Of a DNA stretch of 64,000 nt, positions 39,401 through 50,000 are shown piece by piece. Origin of the DNA: Pratylenchus scribneri (Eukaryota > Nematoda > Chromadorea > Rhabditida > Pratylenchidae). The notes beneath the pieces are model-generated. The model saw only the letters and a list, made by a program, of their open reading frames with translations. It was not told where the DNA came from and ran no database searches. A program made the translations under genes and the position numbers. Where the stretch lies: the NCBI GenBank assembly GCA_030063045.1, contig JAQSEB010000059.1, positions 1,798,001-1,862,000 on the forward strand. The letters run 5' to 3'. Numbering within the stretch: the stretch's first letter is position 1; each line of letters starts with the position of its first letter.

Positions 39401-40741
39401 CCTTCAGGACATGGACAATGGAACATACAAATCGGTGGTTGTGGTCCAAACAAATAATTTGGGCATTCCCGGTTTGGTCACTTCAATGGATCAGCTTTAT
39501 GAGGTACATTTTTTCCATTATTTAAAAGACAATAATTTGCCATTCCAGGAATTTTATTTTCCATCAAGTATTTTATATTTAGATTTCCTGCAATTATTCG
39601 AGCATGTTGGGTGGAAAAGTTCAAGCGGCCGCCTCACTGAATGTTCAAGGCCCTCAACCATCTCTAATCCAGCCTCGGGGCAAAATTGAACTTGGCAACC
39701 CGGTGTTGATGCAAATGAGTCCGGTGCGGTCGGAAAGGCAAAGTACAGGGGCAGATGATCAACAAGGTCCATTGGTGCAAGCAAAGCTGGGCGACATCCT
39801 CGAACTGCGATGGGAGATAATGGCCATGGATGATGAACTGGACTTTTTCGTCAAGGATTGCCATGCAGAACCTGGAATTAATCCATCGAAAGACCAACAA
39901 TCCAACAATGAACGACTCCAACTCATCGAGGATGGGTCAGTATATTTTTATTTTATTAATTTGAAAATGAATTTAAGATGTCCAACGCCTGCGGTTGCAC
40001 AAAAATTGATTCCAAATCCAATTTCGGTGTTGAGCAGTGCAGTGAAAATTGCTCATTTACAAGCTTTCCGCTTTGACAGTTCCTCAACCGTTCGAATTAC
40101 TTGCCATTTGGAATTATGCAAAGGAGACTGCAAATCCGTAAATTATATCATTTTAATCACTAATTATGAATAATTTAAGGTAAATTGCAAAATGCTGGAT
40201 GGCCTAAAAGAGTCCTGGGGCCGAAAGAAACGATCCGCGGTTACCACAAAAGTGAATGAGAATGGAGTGACAGAATGTGAGGCCAAAATTACTATAAATT
40301 CCCTCAAAATCAAATTTAAAGTTGAGACAAAACGATACAAAGTGCCTCGATTTGCTCAGGCCACCACCTCATTGGTCATAATTGACCCACTTCAAAAAGT
40401 GAATGAGCCAATTTCTGCACCATTCCTGGCCCATTCCACCCTTTCCCGACTGGCAGCCGATTTGGACCCAATGATGGCCTCAAATGTGACCGTAATGAAT
40501 GAGGCTAAAAATTTGGTTAAACCATTATCCACATTCATATTTTATTAAATAATTCCTTTTATTTTAGCTGAGACCAATCACTGGTGAATTGTGTTTGAAC
40601 AAATGGACGCTGGGCGGCATTTTGGGCACTTTGATGGCATTGATTGTGGTGCAAAGTGGGGTTGTGGCCAAATATATGTTCATTCGGCTATTCTCCACAA
40701 CAACAAATGTTCCCTCGAATGGATCAACAATTGTTCAATAA
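33459..40741 (+). CDS. noah-1: PAN/Apple- and ZP-domain apical matrix protein (NOAH/NompA type)
   Basis: A long multi-exon gene. A signal peptide (WHLIITCILLTILSSSSNWHCLA) precedes about six PAN/Apple domains encoded from 34029 to about 38100. Their cysteine patterns include CLTACLDAFDTFGFECESVMYY, CNVPSFTRV-type loops and CQKCVEHAPDKCRSFNFD-type loops. A Thr/Pro-rich linker leads to a ZP domain (ICNYEGISVQIKHSEPFSG, KYDTCRVEVE, GIPGLVTSMDQLYEISC). A furin-type site follows (WGRKKRSA, about 40213-40233), then a C-terminal transmembrane helix (LGGILGTLMALIVVQSGVV). Such proteins are shed into the pre-cuticle matrix, where they shape epidermis and anchor sensory endings. I favour NOAH-1 over NOAH-2 because of the number of PAN domains, without alignment. 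One intron carries minisatellite array 3 and another a tRNA-like sequence. Confidence 0.85.
35350..35420 (+). pseudogene. tRNA-like sequence in NOAH-type intron
   Basis: It has an A-box-like TAGCTAAGGCAGTAG and, about 45 nt further, a perfect B-box GGTTCGATTCC in a T-arm (CGGGTTCGATTCCCA). The acceptor stem does not pair well, so it is probably a tRNA-derived repeat or pseudogene. Confidence 0.5.
37262..37932. repeat. Minisatellite array 3 (in NOAH-type intron)
   Basis: About 670 bp of the same minisatellite family as at 4748-5278, here as its reverse complement on the plus strand (TTCTGATTTGCGATTG core). It lies in an intron of about 830 bp between exons ending CSTADE and beginning HKQFRCEGVNY. 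On the transcribed (plus) strand the array has no AG. The first AG after it is the real 3' splice site (ATTTAAAG, near 37967). A 253-residue open frame on the minus strand is a repeat artefact. Confidence 0.95.
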
Positions 40742-41098
40742 ATAAATGATTCTGATGGAAGCAGCCAACCAATTAAAATCAATCAAAATATATTCCATTA
40801 ATTAATTCATTTGTTATTTATTTATAATTATTTATCATTCCAATTATTCCAACTTTCTTATTTTAAGCATCTTGCTCATTTTTCTCTAAAAATTAAATAT
40901 TCCAATTTGCCAAAAAAATAATTTTCGTCTCCACAAATTGATAAATGATTTATTTATTTTTCAAATTGAATTCATCAAAAGTTTATAAACTTTGTTTTAT
41001 ATTTTTTATTTTTGTTGGAGGAGTTAGTTTTTAAATGCGAATTAATAAATAATCAACTTTTTATAAATTTTTAATACTACTTTATTTTAGAATTAAAA
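40742..41098. other. Intergenic region NOAH-type / BOP1
   Basis: 357 bp of AT-rich DNA between two same-strand genes. It contains the 3' flank of the ZP gene. A strong 3' splice-like TTTATTTTAG lies 8 bp before the BOP1 ATG. The spacing would allow trans-splicing in an operon, but proximity alone does not prove one. Confidence 0.5.
41081..41090 (+). promoter_or_regulatory. Candidate spliced-leader acceptor upstream of BOP1
   Basis: TTTATTTTAG lies 8 nt upstream of the BOP1 start codon with no 5' splice site nearby upstream. This is the usual form of a nematode trans-splice acceptor. It is inferred from the motif only. Confidence 0.5.
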
Positions 41099-44000
41099 AT
41101 GCCGATGAAACGACTGAGAACAAAAACAAATGATGATGGAATAAAAAGCGCAAAAAATTCATCAGACAAAAATGCGATTGCAATTTCGGCGGATGATGGA
41201 GAAGTTCAGGAAAATGCCAAATTGCGGATCGATTATTACGATTCCAGTGATGAAGAGGTTTAAATTATTAATAATAATCAAAACAATAATTAAATATTAA
41301 GGATTTACGAAACACAATTGGCAATATTCCGGTTCAATGGTACGAGGAATATGGACATGTTGGCTATGACGTGGGCGGTCAGAGAATTGCTAAAGGCGAA
41401 GGTGGCGGCAAACAAAAACCACGAGGCGAGATCGACGCCTTCTTGGAACGCGAAGAGGACCCGGATTATTGGTTAGTCAATAGAGAATTAATAGATTTGG
41501 ATTAAATTTAAAAATGAATTTTACATGTTTCAGGCGACGAGTTTTTGACCACCAACTTGGCCAGGATGTTGTTTTGGATGATTCGCAGGTTCAAAAATTG
41601 GAGGCCATTGCCACGTGCAAATATCCACAAATTGGTTTATTTTAATTTATTTATTTAAAAATAAATATTATTTTCCGTAGGCTACAATCCATATCAACCA
41701 TTTTTTGACCTGTTCTCTTCGAAGAAAGAAATTCATCCAATCTCAAATCGGCCACCGGATAAACGGTTTTTTTTCAATTAATAAATTTAATTAAAAAAAT
41801 TATTTTTAGTTCATTTTTGCCAAGCGCCGATGAGCGGCGAATTGTGGGCCGAATGGTTCATGCCATCAAAATGGGTTGGATGAAGAGAAGGGCGGATTTG
41901 GAGAAGGAACGGGCGGAAAGGGAGCGGTTGGAGGAAAATCCACCGGTAAAATTTACTTTTAAATAATTAAACGAAAAAATAATACATAATTTAAAAGGAA
42001 ATAAACACGAATATCCCATCGGTTTAATAAAAAATTAGGCCCATTTTTATATACACATTTAAGGCGAGAATTAGTCAGGTTTTTGGTTTCACACCTCTGG
42101 GTTAAAGCTTATTAGATTGTGGCTAGGTTTAGAATTGGTTTGGGTTTACAAATAAAAATTTTAGCATGAGTACCATGAAATGTTTAGCTTAGAGGTTAGA
42201 TCCTCCACTTTGCAACATTTAGGTCGCGGGTTCGAATCCGCTCCGATCATGTTAATTTTTCCAGGCTTAGTTGTTACTTTTTTTTTCATTTTTACATATT
42301 TTAAAGTTAATTTTTAGACGAAATACAGCAATTCGAGCAAAAAAACCTGACCCTTAAAATCGCTAATGTTACCTAATAATAAATTTAAAAGGTCTATGAT
42401 TTATGGGCATCGGAAGAAGCGGATGAGCAGGATGAAGCCAAAAGCAAATCGGAATTGGCCCGACTCAAAATGCATTGGCCAGCCCCAAAAGTGCAATTGC
42501 CTGGACATGCCGAATCCTATAGGTTCACTCAAAAAATTAGTTTTTAAATTTAGTCAGTATTTTAGGCCTCCACCCGAATATTTATTCAATGAAGAGGAAA
42601 GGCGTAAATGGGAAGAGAAGAATTTGGAATTGGATGAATTTGAGAGGCCAAAATTCATTCCTCAACGCTACAATTCCCTTCGGGAGGTGCCCTTTTTTGA
42701 GCATTTTTATGAGGAACGGCTGGAACGGTGCATGGATTTGCATTTGGCGCCAAGGCAGAGGAAAATGCGGGTAAAAATTACAAAATAAAATTTAATAAAA
42801 ATGAAAAATAAACATTTAAATTAAGAATAGGCCATAGAAAAGAGAATTAATCGGTGTTGGCTTAAATTTGAAAAAAAATAAAATACAAATAATTTAATCC
42901 GATTTCAATTCCAAAATTTTAGCTGAACGTTGATCCCAGCCAATTGTTGCCGGATTTGCCGAATCCCGCCGATTTGCAACCATTCCCGACCACATTGGCA
43001 TTTGTAAATAATTTAAAATAAAACCAAAATATTTTGAATATATTTTTCAGTATATGCGCGGCCATCAAGGCCAAGTCCGTTGGCTCTCTGTTGAGCCGGA
43101 ATGCGGCGAATTGTTGGTTTCGGGTGGGGCCGATTGCACCCTCCGTGTTTGGGCCCTTCCAAATGGAAATTGTCTTCGCCAATTTCGTTTGCCCGCACCC
43201 ATCACATGCGTTCAATTCTGTCCGGATCCATCCAAGACACTTGTGCTAGTAGGTTTTTTTGGTTTTATTTAAAAAATTGGTAATAAAATCAGCAATTGAT
43301 ATAAAATTAATTGAAAAATGCCAATTTTATGCCATAATTATGAAAGGAAAGACCAAACACCAAACTTGGCGCCATTTAAAATAACTCATCAGGACTGAAA
43401 CTGAACCAATTTTTATGATTTTAATATCAAATTAAAGATCAGATTTCGGCTATCCAATAATATTAATTTTATTTAAAATGGTTTAGAATTATTGGAGAAT
43501 GCCCTTAAAAACGATTGCTCTGTAAATTGATACTAAAATCATTAAAATTGATTCTGTTCTCGATAAGTTATTATAAATGGCGCCCACTAAGTTGGGTCAA
43601 CGATCGACCTTACGAAGAAAGAAGTTGGGATGTTATGTTCCCAAATACAAATATGGTGATTATGCAAAATAATAATATTGAATATACAATTTTCTAAATG
43701 ATGAATTTTCCAGATCTCGTGTGAATCCAATTTGCTTTTTGTGCTGAACATTTCAAGCGGAGATCGACTGGCCATTTCACAAACCCGCCAATTCCTCGAC
43801 TCTCTCCCAGTGGAAATGGCACCCGAAAATTCAGCCGGCATTCAATGGTTCAGAAAAATGGACAAAAAGAAAATTGAGAAAGACAAAAATGCGATCGATG
43901 CTATCCAACTTCAAATGAAAGATGTTAGTTTTAAAATTACAAAAAAAAAAAATCCAAATTAATTTCAGAAAATTCGCACCATCGCCTGGCACAGGAAAGG

Positions 44001-45210
44001 CGACTATTTTGCCACCGTAAATTTTGAACAGTCGGCCGGCACAATTTTAATTCATCAATTGAGCAAATGCCAATCACAGGTTTTCGAGCACAATAATAAA
44101 AATAATATTTTTTCCAGCAACCATTCACAAAACGGAAAGGCTTCGTCCAATCTGTTCTCTTCCATCCCACAAAACCATGGTTTTTTGTTGGAACACGGTA
44201 CTTAAAATTTTTTAATAATTAGGTTAAATTTACAATTAAATAAATTTGAATTTTTTTATATTAAAATTCCTTTAAAAAATTCTAAAAAAATGCACAATTT
44301 ATTTTTTTTTTATTTAAAAATTCGAATTTTTATTCCTTTATTTAAGCCAACACGTCCTAATCTACGATTTGGCACAAAATGAGTTGAAACGTAAAATATT
44401 TCCGGGCACAAAATGGCTTTCATGCATGACACTGCATCCGGCCGGCGACAATTTATTCATCGGTGGGCTCGACCGCACATTTTCATGGTTTTTTATCCTT
44501 TTTATATTTTTTTAGCATAAATTTTCAGGTTGGACTTGGAATTGGGCACAAAACCATGGAAAAAACTGCGCAACCATCAGTCCGGGATTCGTTCCATCAC
44601 CTATCATCGACGATATCCTTTGCTGGCCACCGTGTAATATTTTTTGGAATAATTTAAAATTTATGGAAATTTGACATATTTTTCTGCAGTTCGGACGATG
44701 CCACTGCCATTGTTTATCATGCCCGGGTGAGTGCCGATTTGGCCAGGGACAATGAATTGGTTCCAGGTTTTATTTTCATTTTATTTATCAACATTTTTTT
44801 TTTGTATTTCAGTCAAACGCCTTTTTGGGCACAGTATTTTGGCACGACAAGAAATGAAACAATTGAAGGAGAAAGAGGCAAAAGAAATGGCAGATGATAA
44901 GGAGGAAAAGAACAGAGCTGAACAGGTTACTATTATTAGCGAAAAATGGATTAATTTAGCTCAAAAAATTCTATAAATTAATTATCAACTATAAGACATT
45001 CTCGAAATTGATTATAAAAAATAATTTTCCACAAATTCATCATCACAATTTTAGGCCGACGATGAAAGCGGAGAGAATGCCAAGAGAAAATCGGATGGAG
45101 AGTTGATTAACAACGAACGACTAGCCATCCTTTGCGCCTGTTTCCATCCAAATCAACCATGGCTGTTGACCACTGGAGCCGATGGCCAAATTGCATTGTT
45201 CAGCTATTGA
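41099..45210 (+). CDS. BOP1: Ribosome biogenesis protein BOP1 (Erb1)
   Basis: Multi-exon gene of roughly 740 residues; human BOP1 is 746. An acidic, lysine-rich N-terminus ([10 protein letters not shown]) leads into the conserved BOP1 N-terminal domain ([30 protein letters not shown] [66 protein letters not shown]). A C-terminal WD40 propeller follows ([52 protein letters not shown]) and ends at [16 protein letters not shown]1 acts in the nucleolus with PES1 and WDR12 (PeBoW) to process 27S/32S pre-rRNA. Two introns contain insertions: a tRNA-like element at 42182-42250 and an inverted-repeat element at about 43366-43601. The start is the ATG after the candidate acceptor. Confidence 0.94.
42182..42250 (+). 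pseudogene. tRNA-like sequence in BOP1 intron
   Basis: It contains TTAGCTTAGAGGTTAG (A-box-like) and GCGGGTTCGAATCCGC, a perfectly paired T-arm with B-box GGTTCGAATCC. No proper acceptor stem is visible. The surrounding intron also has inverted copies of TCAGGTTTTT near 42077 and 42343, so the module may be part of a small mobile element. Confidence 0.5.
43366..43601. repeat. Imperfect inverted-repeat element in BOP1 intron
   Basis: The left end (ACTTGGCGCCATTTAAAATA) and the right end (TATAAATGGCGCCCACTAAG) are imperfect inverted copies. The similarity continues inward for some 20 bp on each side. The size of about 235 bp and lack of coding potential fit a decayed MITE. I could not identify a clear target-site duplication. 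Confidence 0.45.
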
Positions 45211-45365
45211 TTTACATCAATTCAATTTATTCATTAATTTTGTTATTTGTTTTGTTATTTTGAAATAATTATTAAATCGAGTGTATAAAAAATTATTTAG
45301 AGCTTGTTAGCACAAATAGAATTAATTTTATGTTTTTTTATTGAAAAATAGACATTAAAAATCAT

Positions 45366-45440
45366 TTGACGCAGCCGAGAATTGAACCCTTGATGTGAAG
45401 GAAAAAGGAGATGACTTTACCGACTGAGCCAATGGTGGCA
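45366..45440 (-). pseudogene. tRNA-like module, outer left arm
   Basis: On the minus strand: CCATTGGCTCAGTCGGTAAA (A-box) and, after a T/C-rich middle (CTCCTTTTTCC), GGGTTCAATTCTC (B-box). The acceptor strands do not pair cleanly and the anticodon region lacks a normal loop. Its mirror copy is at 46830-46904. Confidence 0.6.
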
Positions 45441-45537
45441 AGGGTGACGCGCCTAAATAATATGGAATAAAAGTATTAAAAAATTGAGGCTGAATTTTAT
45501 AATGACTAATATAATCTTTTATTAGCCGAGGTATCAA

Positions 45538-45610
45538 GGGTTGAATGGCTCAGTCGGTTAAGTCGCACACTTTTTTCCCAGCAGGTCGGGTTCGATTCCC
45601 GGTGGCGGTA
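45538..45610 (+). pseudogene. tRNA-like module, inner left arm
   Basis: GAATGGCTCAGTCGGTTAAG (A-box), a T6C3 run in the middle, and TCGGGTTCGATTCCCGG, a good T-arm with B-box GGTTCGATTCC. The acceptor stem is not complementary. Its mirror copy is at 46661-46738 on the other strand. Confidence 0.6.
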
Positions 45611-46094
45611 AATGATTTTTTTTGCTTTTTTAACAAATTAACTCTCGAATTTCTAATTATTCTAATTGAATATAGTGTCAAAATAAATTATAGAGGGTGA
45701 CAAAATTAATTCCACTTTGGATTATTATTATTATCTATGTATATGATTCTGGAAAGGATATTGCCCATAACTTTAGATCAGTTAGAGTACAAATATTGAA
45801 ATTGAAATTTTCTATACTAAATCGACCATTCTGAATCGAATAAGCCATGATCGAACACCTGAAACTCATTACAAAGGGAGATAGCCGTATTGCCTAATGG
45901 GGTCATTGGCCATACCAATATCTTTGGACCGGTTATAGTACAAATCTTGAAATTGAAATTTTCTATACTAAATCGGCCATTCTGAATCGAATGAGCCATG
46001 GCCGAACGCCGGATTCTCAAAACTAAGTGAGTTAGAAATAACTGCCCTTTCCATGGATTAGAGGAATCATCAATTATTTCTAAATCTCTTTAAA

Positions 46095-46500
46095 ATGAGT
46101 TTCAGGTGTTCGGCCATAGCTTATTCGATTCAGAATGGCCGATTTAGTATAGAAATTTTCAATTTCAAGATTTGTACTATAGCCGGTCCAAAGATATGGG
46201 TATGGCCAATGACCCCATTAGGCAATATGGCTATCTCCCTTTGTAATGAGTTTCAGGTGTTCGATCATGGCTTATTCGATTCAGAATGGCCGATTTAGTA
46301 TAGAAATTTTCAATTTCAAGATTTGTACTATAGCCGGTCCAAAGATATGGGTATGGCCAATGACCCCATTAGGCAATATGGCTATCTCCCTTTGTAATGA
46401 GTTTCAGGTGTTCCATCATGGCTTATTCGATTCAGAATGGTCGATTTAGTATAGAAAATTTCAATTTCAATATTTGTACTCTAACTGATCTAAAGTTATG
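46095..46500. repeat. 151 bp tandem repeat inside the foldback
   Basis: Units start ATGAGTTTCAGGTGTTC at 46095 and 46246, with a third partial copy from about 46397, at a 151 bp period. Inverted counterparts lie in the left arm near 45785-46010. Divergence between copies is only a few percent by eye. Confidence 0.85.
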
Positions 46501-46660
46501 GGCAATATCCTTTCCAGAATCATATACATAGATAATAATAATAATCCAAATCCAAAGTGGAATTAATTTTGTCACCCTCTATAATTTATTTTGACACTAT
46601 ATTCAATTAGAATAATTAGAAATTCGAGAGTTAATTTGTTAAAAAAGCAAAAAAAAATCA

Positions 46661-46738
46661 TTTGCCGCCACCGGGAATCGAACCCGACCTGCTGGGAAAA
46701 AAGTGCGCGACTTAACCGACTGAGCCATTCAACCCTTG
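46661..46738 (-). pseudogene. tRNA-like module, inner right arm
   Basis: Mirror copy of the module at 45538-45610. On the minus strand it has GGCTCAGTCGGTTAAGTCGC and a T-arm CGGGTTCGATTCCCGG. Confidence 0.6.
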
Positions 46739-46829
46739 CCACCTCTGCTAATAAAAGACTATTAGTCATTATAAAATTCAGCCTCAATTTTTAATACTTT
46801 TACCCCATATTATTTAGGCGCGTCACCCT

Positions 46830-46904
46830 TGCCACCATTGGCTCAGTCGGTAAAGTCATCTCCTTTTTTCTTCACATCAAGGGTTCAATTCTCGGCTGCG
46901 TCAA
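46830..46904 (+). pseudogene. tRNA-like module, outer right arm
   Basis: Mirror copy of the module at 45366-45440, with TTGGCTCAGTCGGTAAAGTC and GGGTTCAATTCTCGG. Confidence 0.6.
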
Positions 46905-47091
46905 ATGATTTTTTGAGCGTTTTTAATCAATCTTCTCCCATTCAAAAATAACATTTTTACCAAAAATTATTTTATTTTTAAATTATAAATAGAGTCAACA
47001 AGTCAAACATAATATGTTACAGAAAGAATAGAACCAAATAAATGTTCTCATCACATTTTTGCCCTCCATATATTTTTCTTTTGTTTTGTCA

Positions 47092-50000
47092 TCAAATTGC
47101 CTTCAATTGGGCCATCAAATCGCTAAGTTCTGCAGATGTATTTGTCTTTGCCCCTTGAATTTCGGTTTCCGGCTCTTCCTTTGCATGGTCCACCGTGGTT
47201 GTCGTTGTCACTGGTTCATATGCCAATTGAATGCCTTTTCCAAGTGAATGTTCATCCGGACGAGACGGTGAATTCATCGATGATTCGGCCACCAATTCGA
47301 TGCCTTTAAAAATAATATATGATAATTCAGTTTTTTATTTTTTAAAAAATTCTTAGTTTTTTAATTTTTAAAATAAAAAATAAAATTTATTTTTTTTTTC
47401 TTCATAAATTTATAAAAAAAGAAAAAATAACCAAATTCATTGCATTCATGAACGACCATTTCCCCTGCGTTCTGTCCGGAATTGCCCTGTGGTACCGCTG
47501 CCGCCGTCAATTGTCCATTTAATTTCTATAAAATAAAAAAATAAATTAACGATAAATTAATTAATAATCCTTAATAGAATAAAGGTATTTTTGGCTTAAA
47601 TTATAATAAATGCTAGATTATTTAAGTTTATATCTAATATGTAAACCATTTGGGTTCGCATAAATAATTCTGACTAAATTTATGGTTCAGACTGGTTTTG
47701 AAATTAAAAATAATTTCCCATTGAACATTTTGCTGCCATTCCAGCTGACGTTGCCGGCAATGTCGATCATCGCATTGTGGATTTGGCCGAACTTCTTGTT
47801 GAGGAAAAAAGTCGAGCAAACTTCAAATAAATCGAGAAAAATCAAAAATATATTTTAAAATTAACGAACGCATTGTAGCCAAGGAAATTGGTGACCTGCC
47901 CAAATTGAAGCAAATATCTAAAATTAAATTCTTATTAAATTCATTTTAATGATCGTACTTTAGTGCATTTTGGACCAACAAACCGGCCACAACCGCCATT
48001 GTGGTTGGCAGACCTGCCGAAATTTATTTATAAAATTATTTTACTTATCAAAAAACATACTTGCCGCACAGACGCCCTCCTTTTTTAGTGTTCGTTCATC
48101 AATGTTGGAGGCAACAACCAAAGGAGGAAGACACTAAAATTGAAAACATTAAATTTCGTAGATAAAAAAATAATTTTAAATAGCTTTCTCGTATTCTATT
48201 ATTAATTTTGATTAAATTGGGAATGTTTTATAAGTAAAAAATTAACCGAAAAGCAAGCAGTCTTGCCAGGCTTCATGAATTGGATGTGACCCGAAACTGC
48301 ATTCTCACTAACTCCCGATTCCAACCAAATTTGGTCCAATTCGTTGCATGCCTTTAAAAACAATTTTATGAAAATTTGATTTGAATTATTTTATGCTAAA
48401 TTTTCACCGTATTTACTGTCATCCGGGCCTCAAAATTGTCGACGCAACAGAGCAAAATATCCACGGGGCTTTGTTCATCCAATCCGCCTCTCCTATAAAT
48501 CCAAATTCATGAATATTTTGAAGCCTTTCTTGAACTAACTTTATTCGCTCACAAAATATGCCAAAATTGGCCATCGTCGTAATGTCCATGTTGAATGTTT
48601 CGAATTCAACGTCAGGATTGATATGTCTGCAAGGAAATATCACTATAAAGAAACCCACTTATGATTTTAAAAGCTTTCCATATCTTTAAAAATTGAAGAA
48701 GAAAATTTCTGATAAGAAGGTCTTATTATCGTAATTCCATTCAGAAGTTTTACAATTAAATCGCAAATCAGAATTACAATTACAATCGCAAATCAGAATT
48801 TTACAATTACAATCGCAAATCAGAATTACAATTACAATCGCAAATCAGAATTACAATTACAATCGCAAATCAGAATTACAATTACAATCGCAAATCAGAA
48901 TTTTACAATTACAATCGCAAATCAGAATTACAATTACAATCGCAAATCAGAATTACAATTACAATCGCAAATCAGAATTACAATTACAATCGCAAATCAG
49001 AATTACAATCGCAAATCAGAATTACAATCGCAAATCAGAATTTTACAATTACAATCGCAAATCAGAATTACAATTACAATCGCAAATCAGAATTACAATT
49101 ACAATCGCAAATCAGAATTACAATTACAATTCGCAAATCAGAATTACAATTACAATTCGCAAATCAGAATTACAATTAAATCGCAAATCAGAATTACAAT
49201 TACAATCGCAAATCAGAATTACAATCGCAAATCAGAATTTTACAATTACAATCGCAAATCAGAATTACAATTAAATCGCAAATTAGAATTACAATTAAAT
49301 CGCAAATCAGAATTACAATTACAATCGCAAATCAGAATTACAATTACAATCGCAAATCAGAATTTTACAATTACAATCGCAAATCAGAATTACAATTACA
49401 ATCGCAAATCAGAATTACAATTACAAACGCAAATCAGAATTTTACAATTACAATCGCAAATCAGAATTACAATTACAAACGCAAATCAGAATTTTACAAT
49501 TACAATCGCAAATCAGAATTACAATTACAATCGCAAATCAGAATTACAATTACGAACGCAAATCAGAATTTTACAATTACAATCGCAAATCAGAATTACA
49601 ATTACAATCGCAAATCAGAATTACAATTACAAACGCAAATCAGAATTTTACAATTACAATCGCAAATCAGAATTACAATCGCAAATCAGAATTACAATCG
49701 CAAATCAGAATTACAATTACAATTCGCAAATCAGAATTACAATTACAATCGCAAATCAGAATTACAATTACAAACGCAAATCAGAATTTTACAATTACAA
49801 TCGCAAATCAGAATTACAATTAAATCGCAAATCAGAATTACAATTAAATCGCAAATCAGAATTACAATTACAATCACAAATCAGAATTACAATTACAATC
49901 GCAAATCAGAATTTTACAATTACAATCGCAAATCAGAATTTTACAATTACAATCGCAAATCAGAATTTTACAATTACAATCGCAAATCAGAATTACAATT

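Larger units (their letters stand above)
45357..46913. mobile_element. 1.55 kb foldback element with tRNA-like modules
   Basis: The two ends are inverted copies (left AAAAATCATTTGACGCAGCC, right GGCTGCGTCAAATGATTTTT). The similarity extends inward over more than 600 bp per arm. Each arm carries two tRNA-like modules in opposite orientation (45366-45440 and 45538-45610; mirrored at 46661-46738 and 46830-46904). Each also has a common spacer (AGGGTGACAAAATTAATTCC) and inner units of about 151 bp. The right side has these units in tandem from 46095. No transposase or reverse transcriptase frame is present, and I see no clear target duplication. I class it as a foldback or composite repeat of unknown family. 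Confidence 0.8.
45211..47091. other. Convergent intergenic region BOP1 / UBA5
   Basis: About 1.9 kb between two converging genes. Nearly all of it is the foldback element at 45357-46913. The flanks are AT-rich 3' UTR sequence. Confidence 0.7.

Noticed and set aside
46095..46449. Tandem 67-residue open frames with near-identical products
   Set aside because: They come from the 151 bp tandem repeat within the foldback. Nothing indicates a gene.
45366..46904. Nematode-specific long-variable-arm tRNA genes
   Set aside because: The distance between D-arm and T-arm is too short for a long variable arm, and the acceptor stems do not pair. They are better seen as tRNA-like repeat modules.
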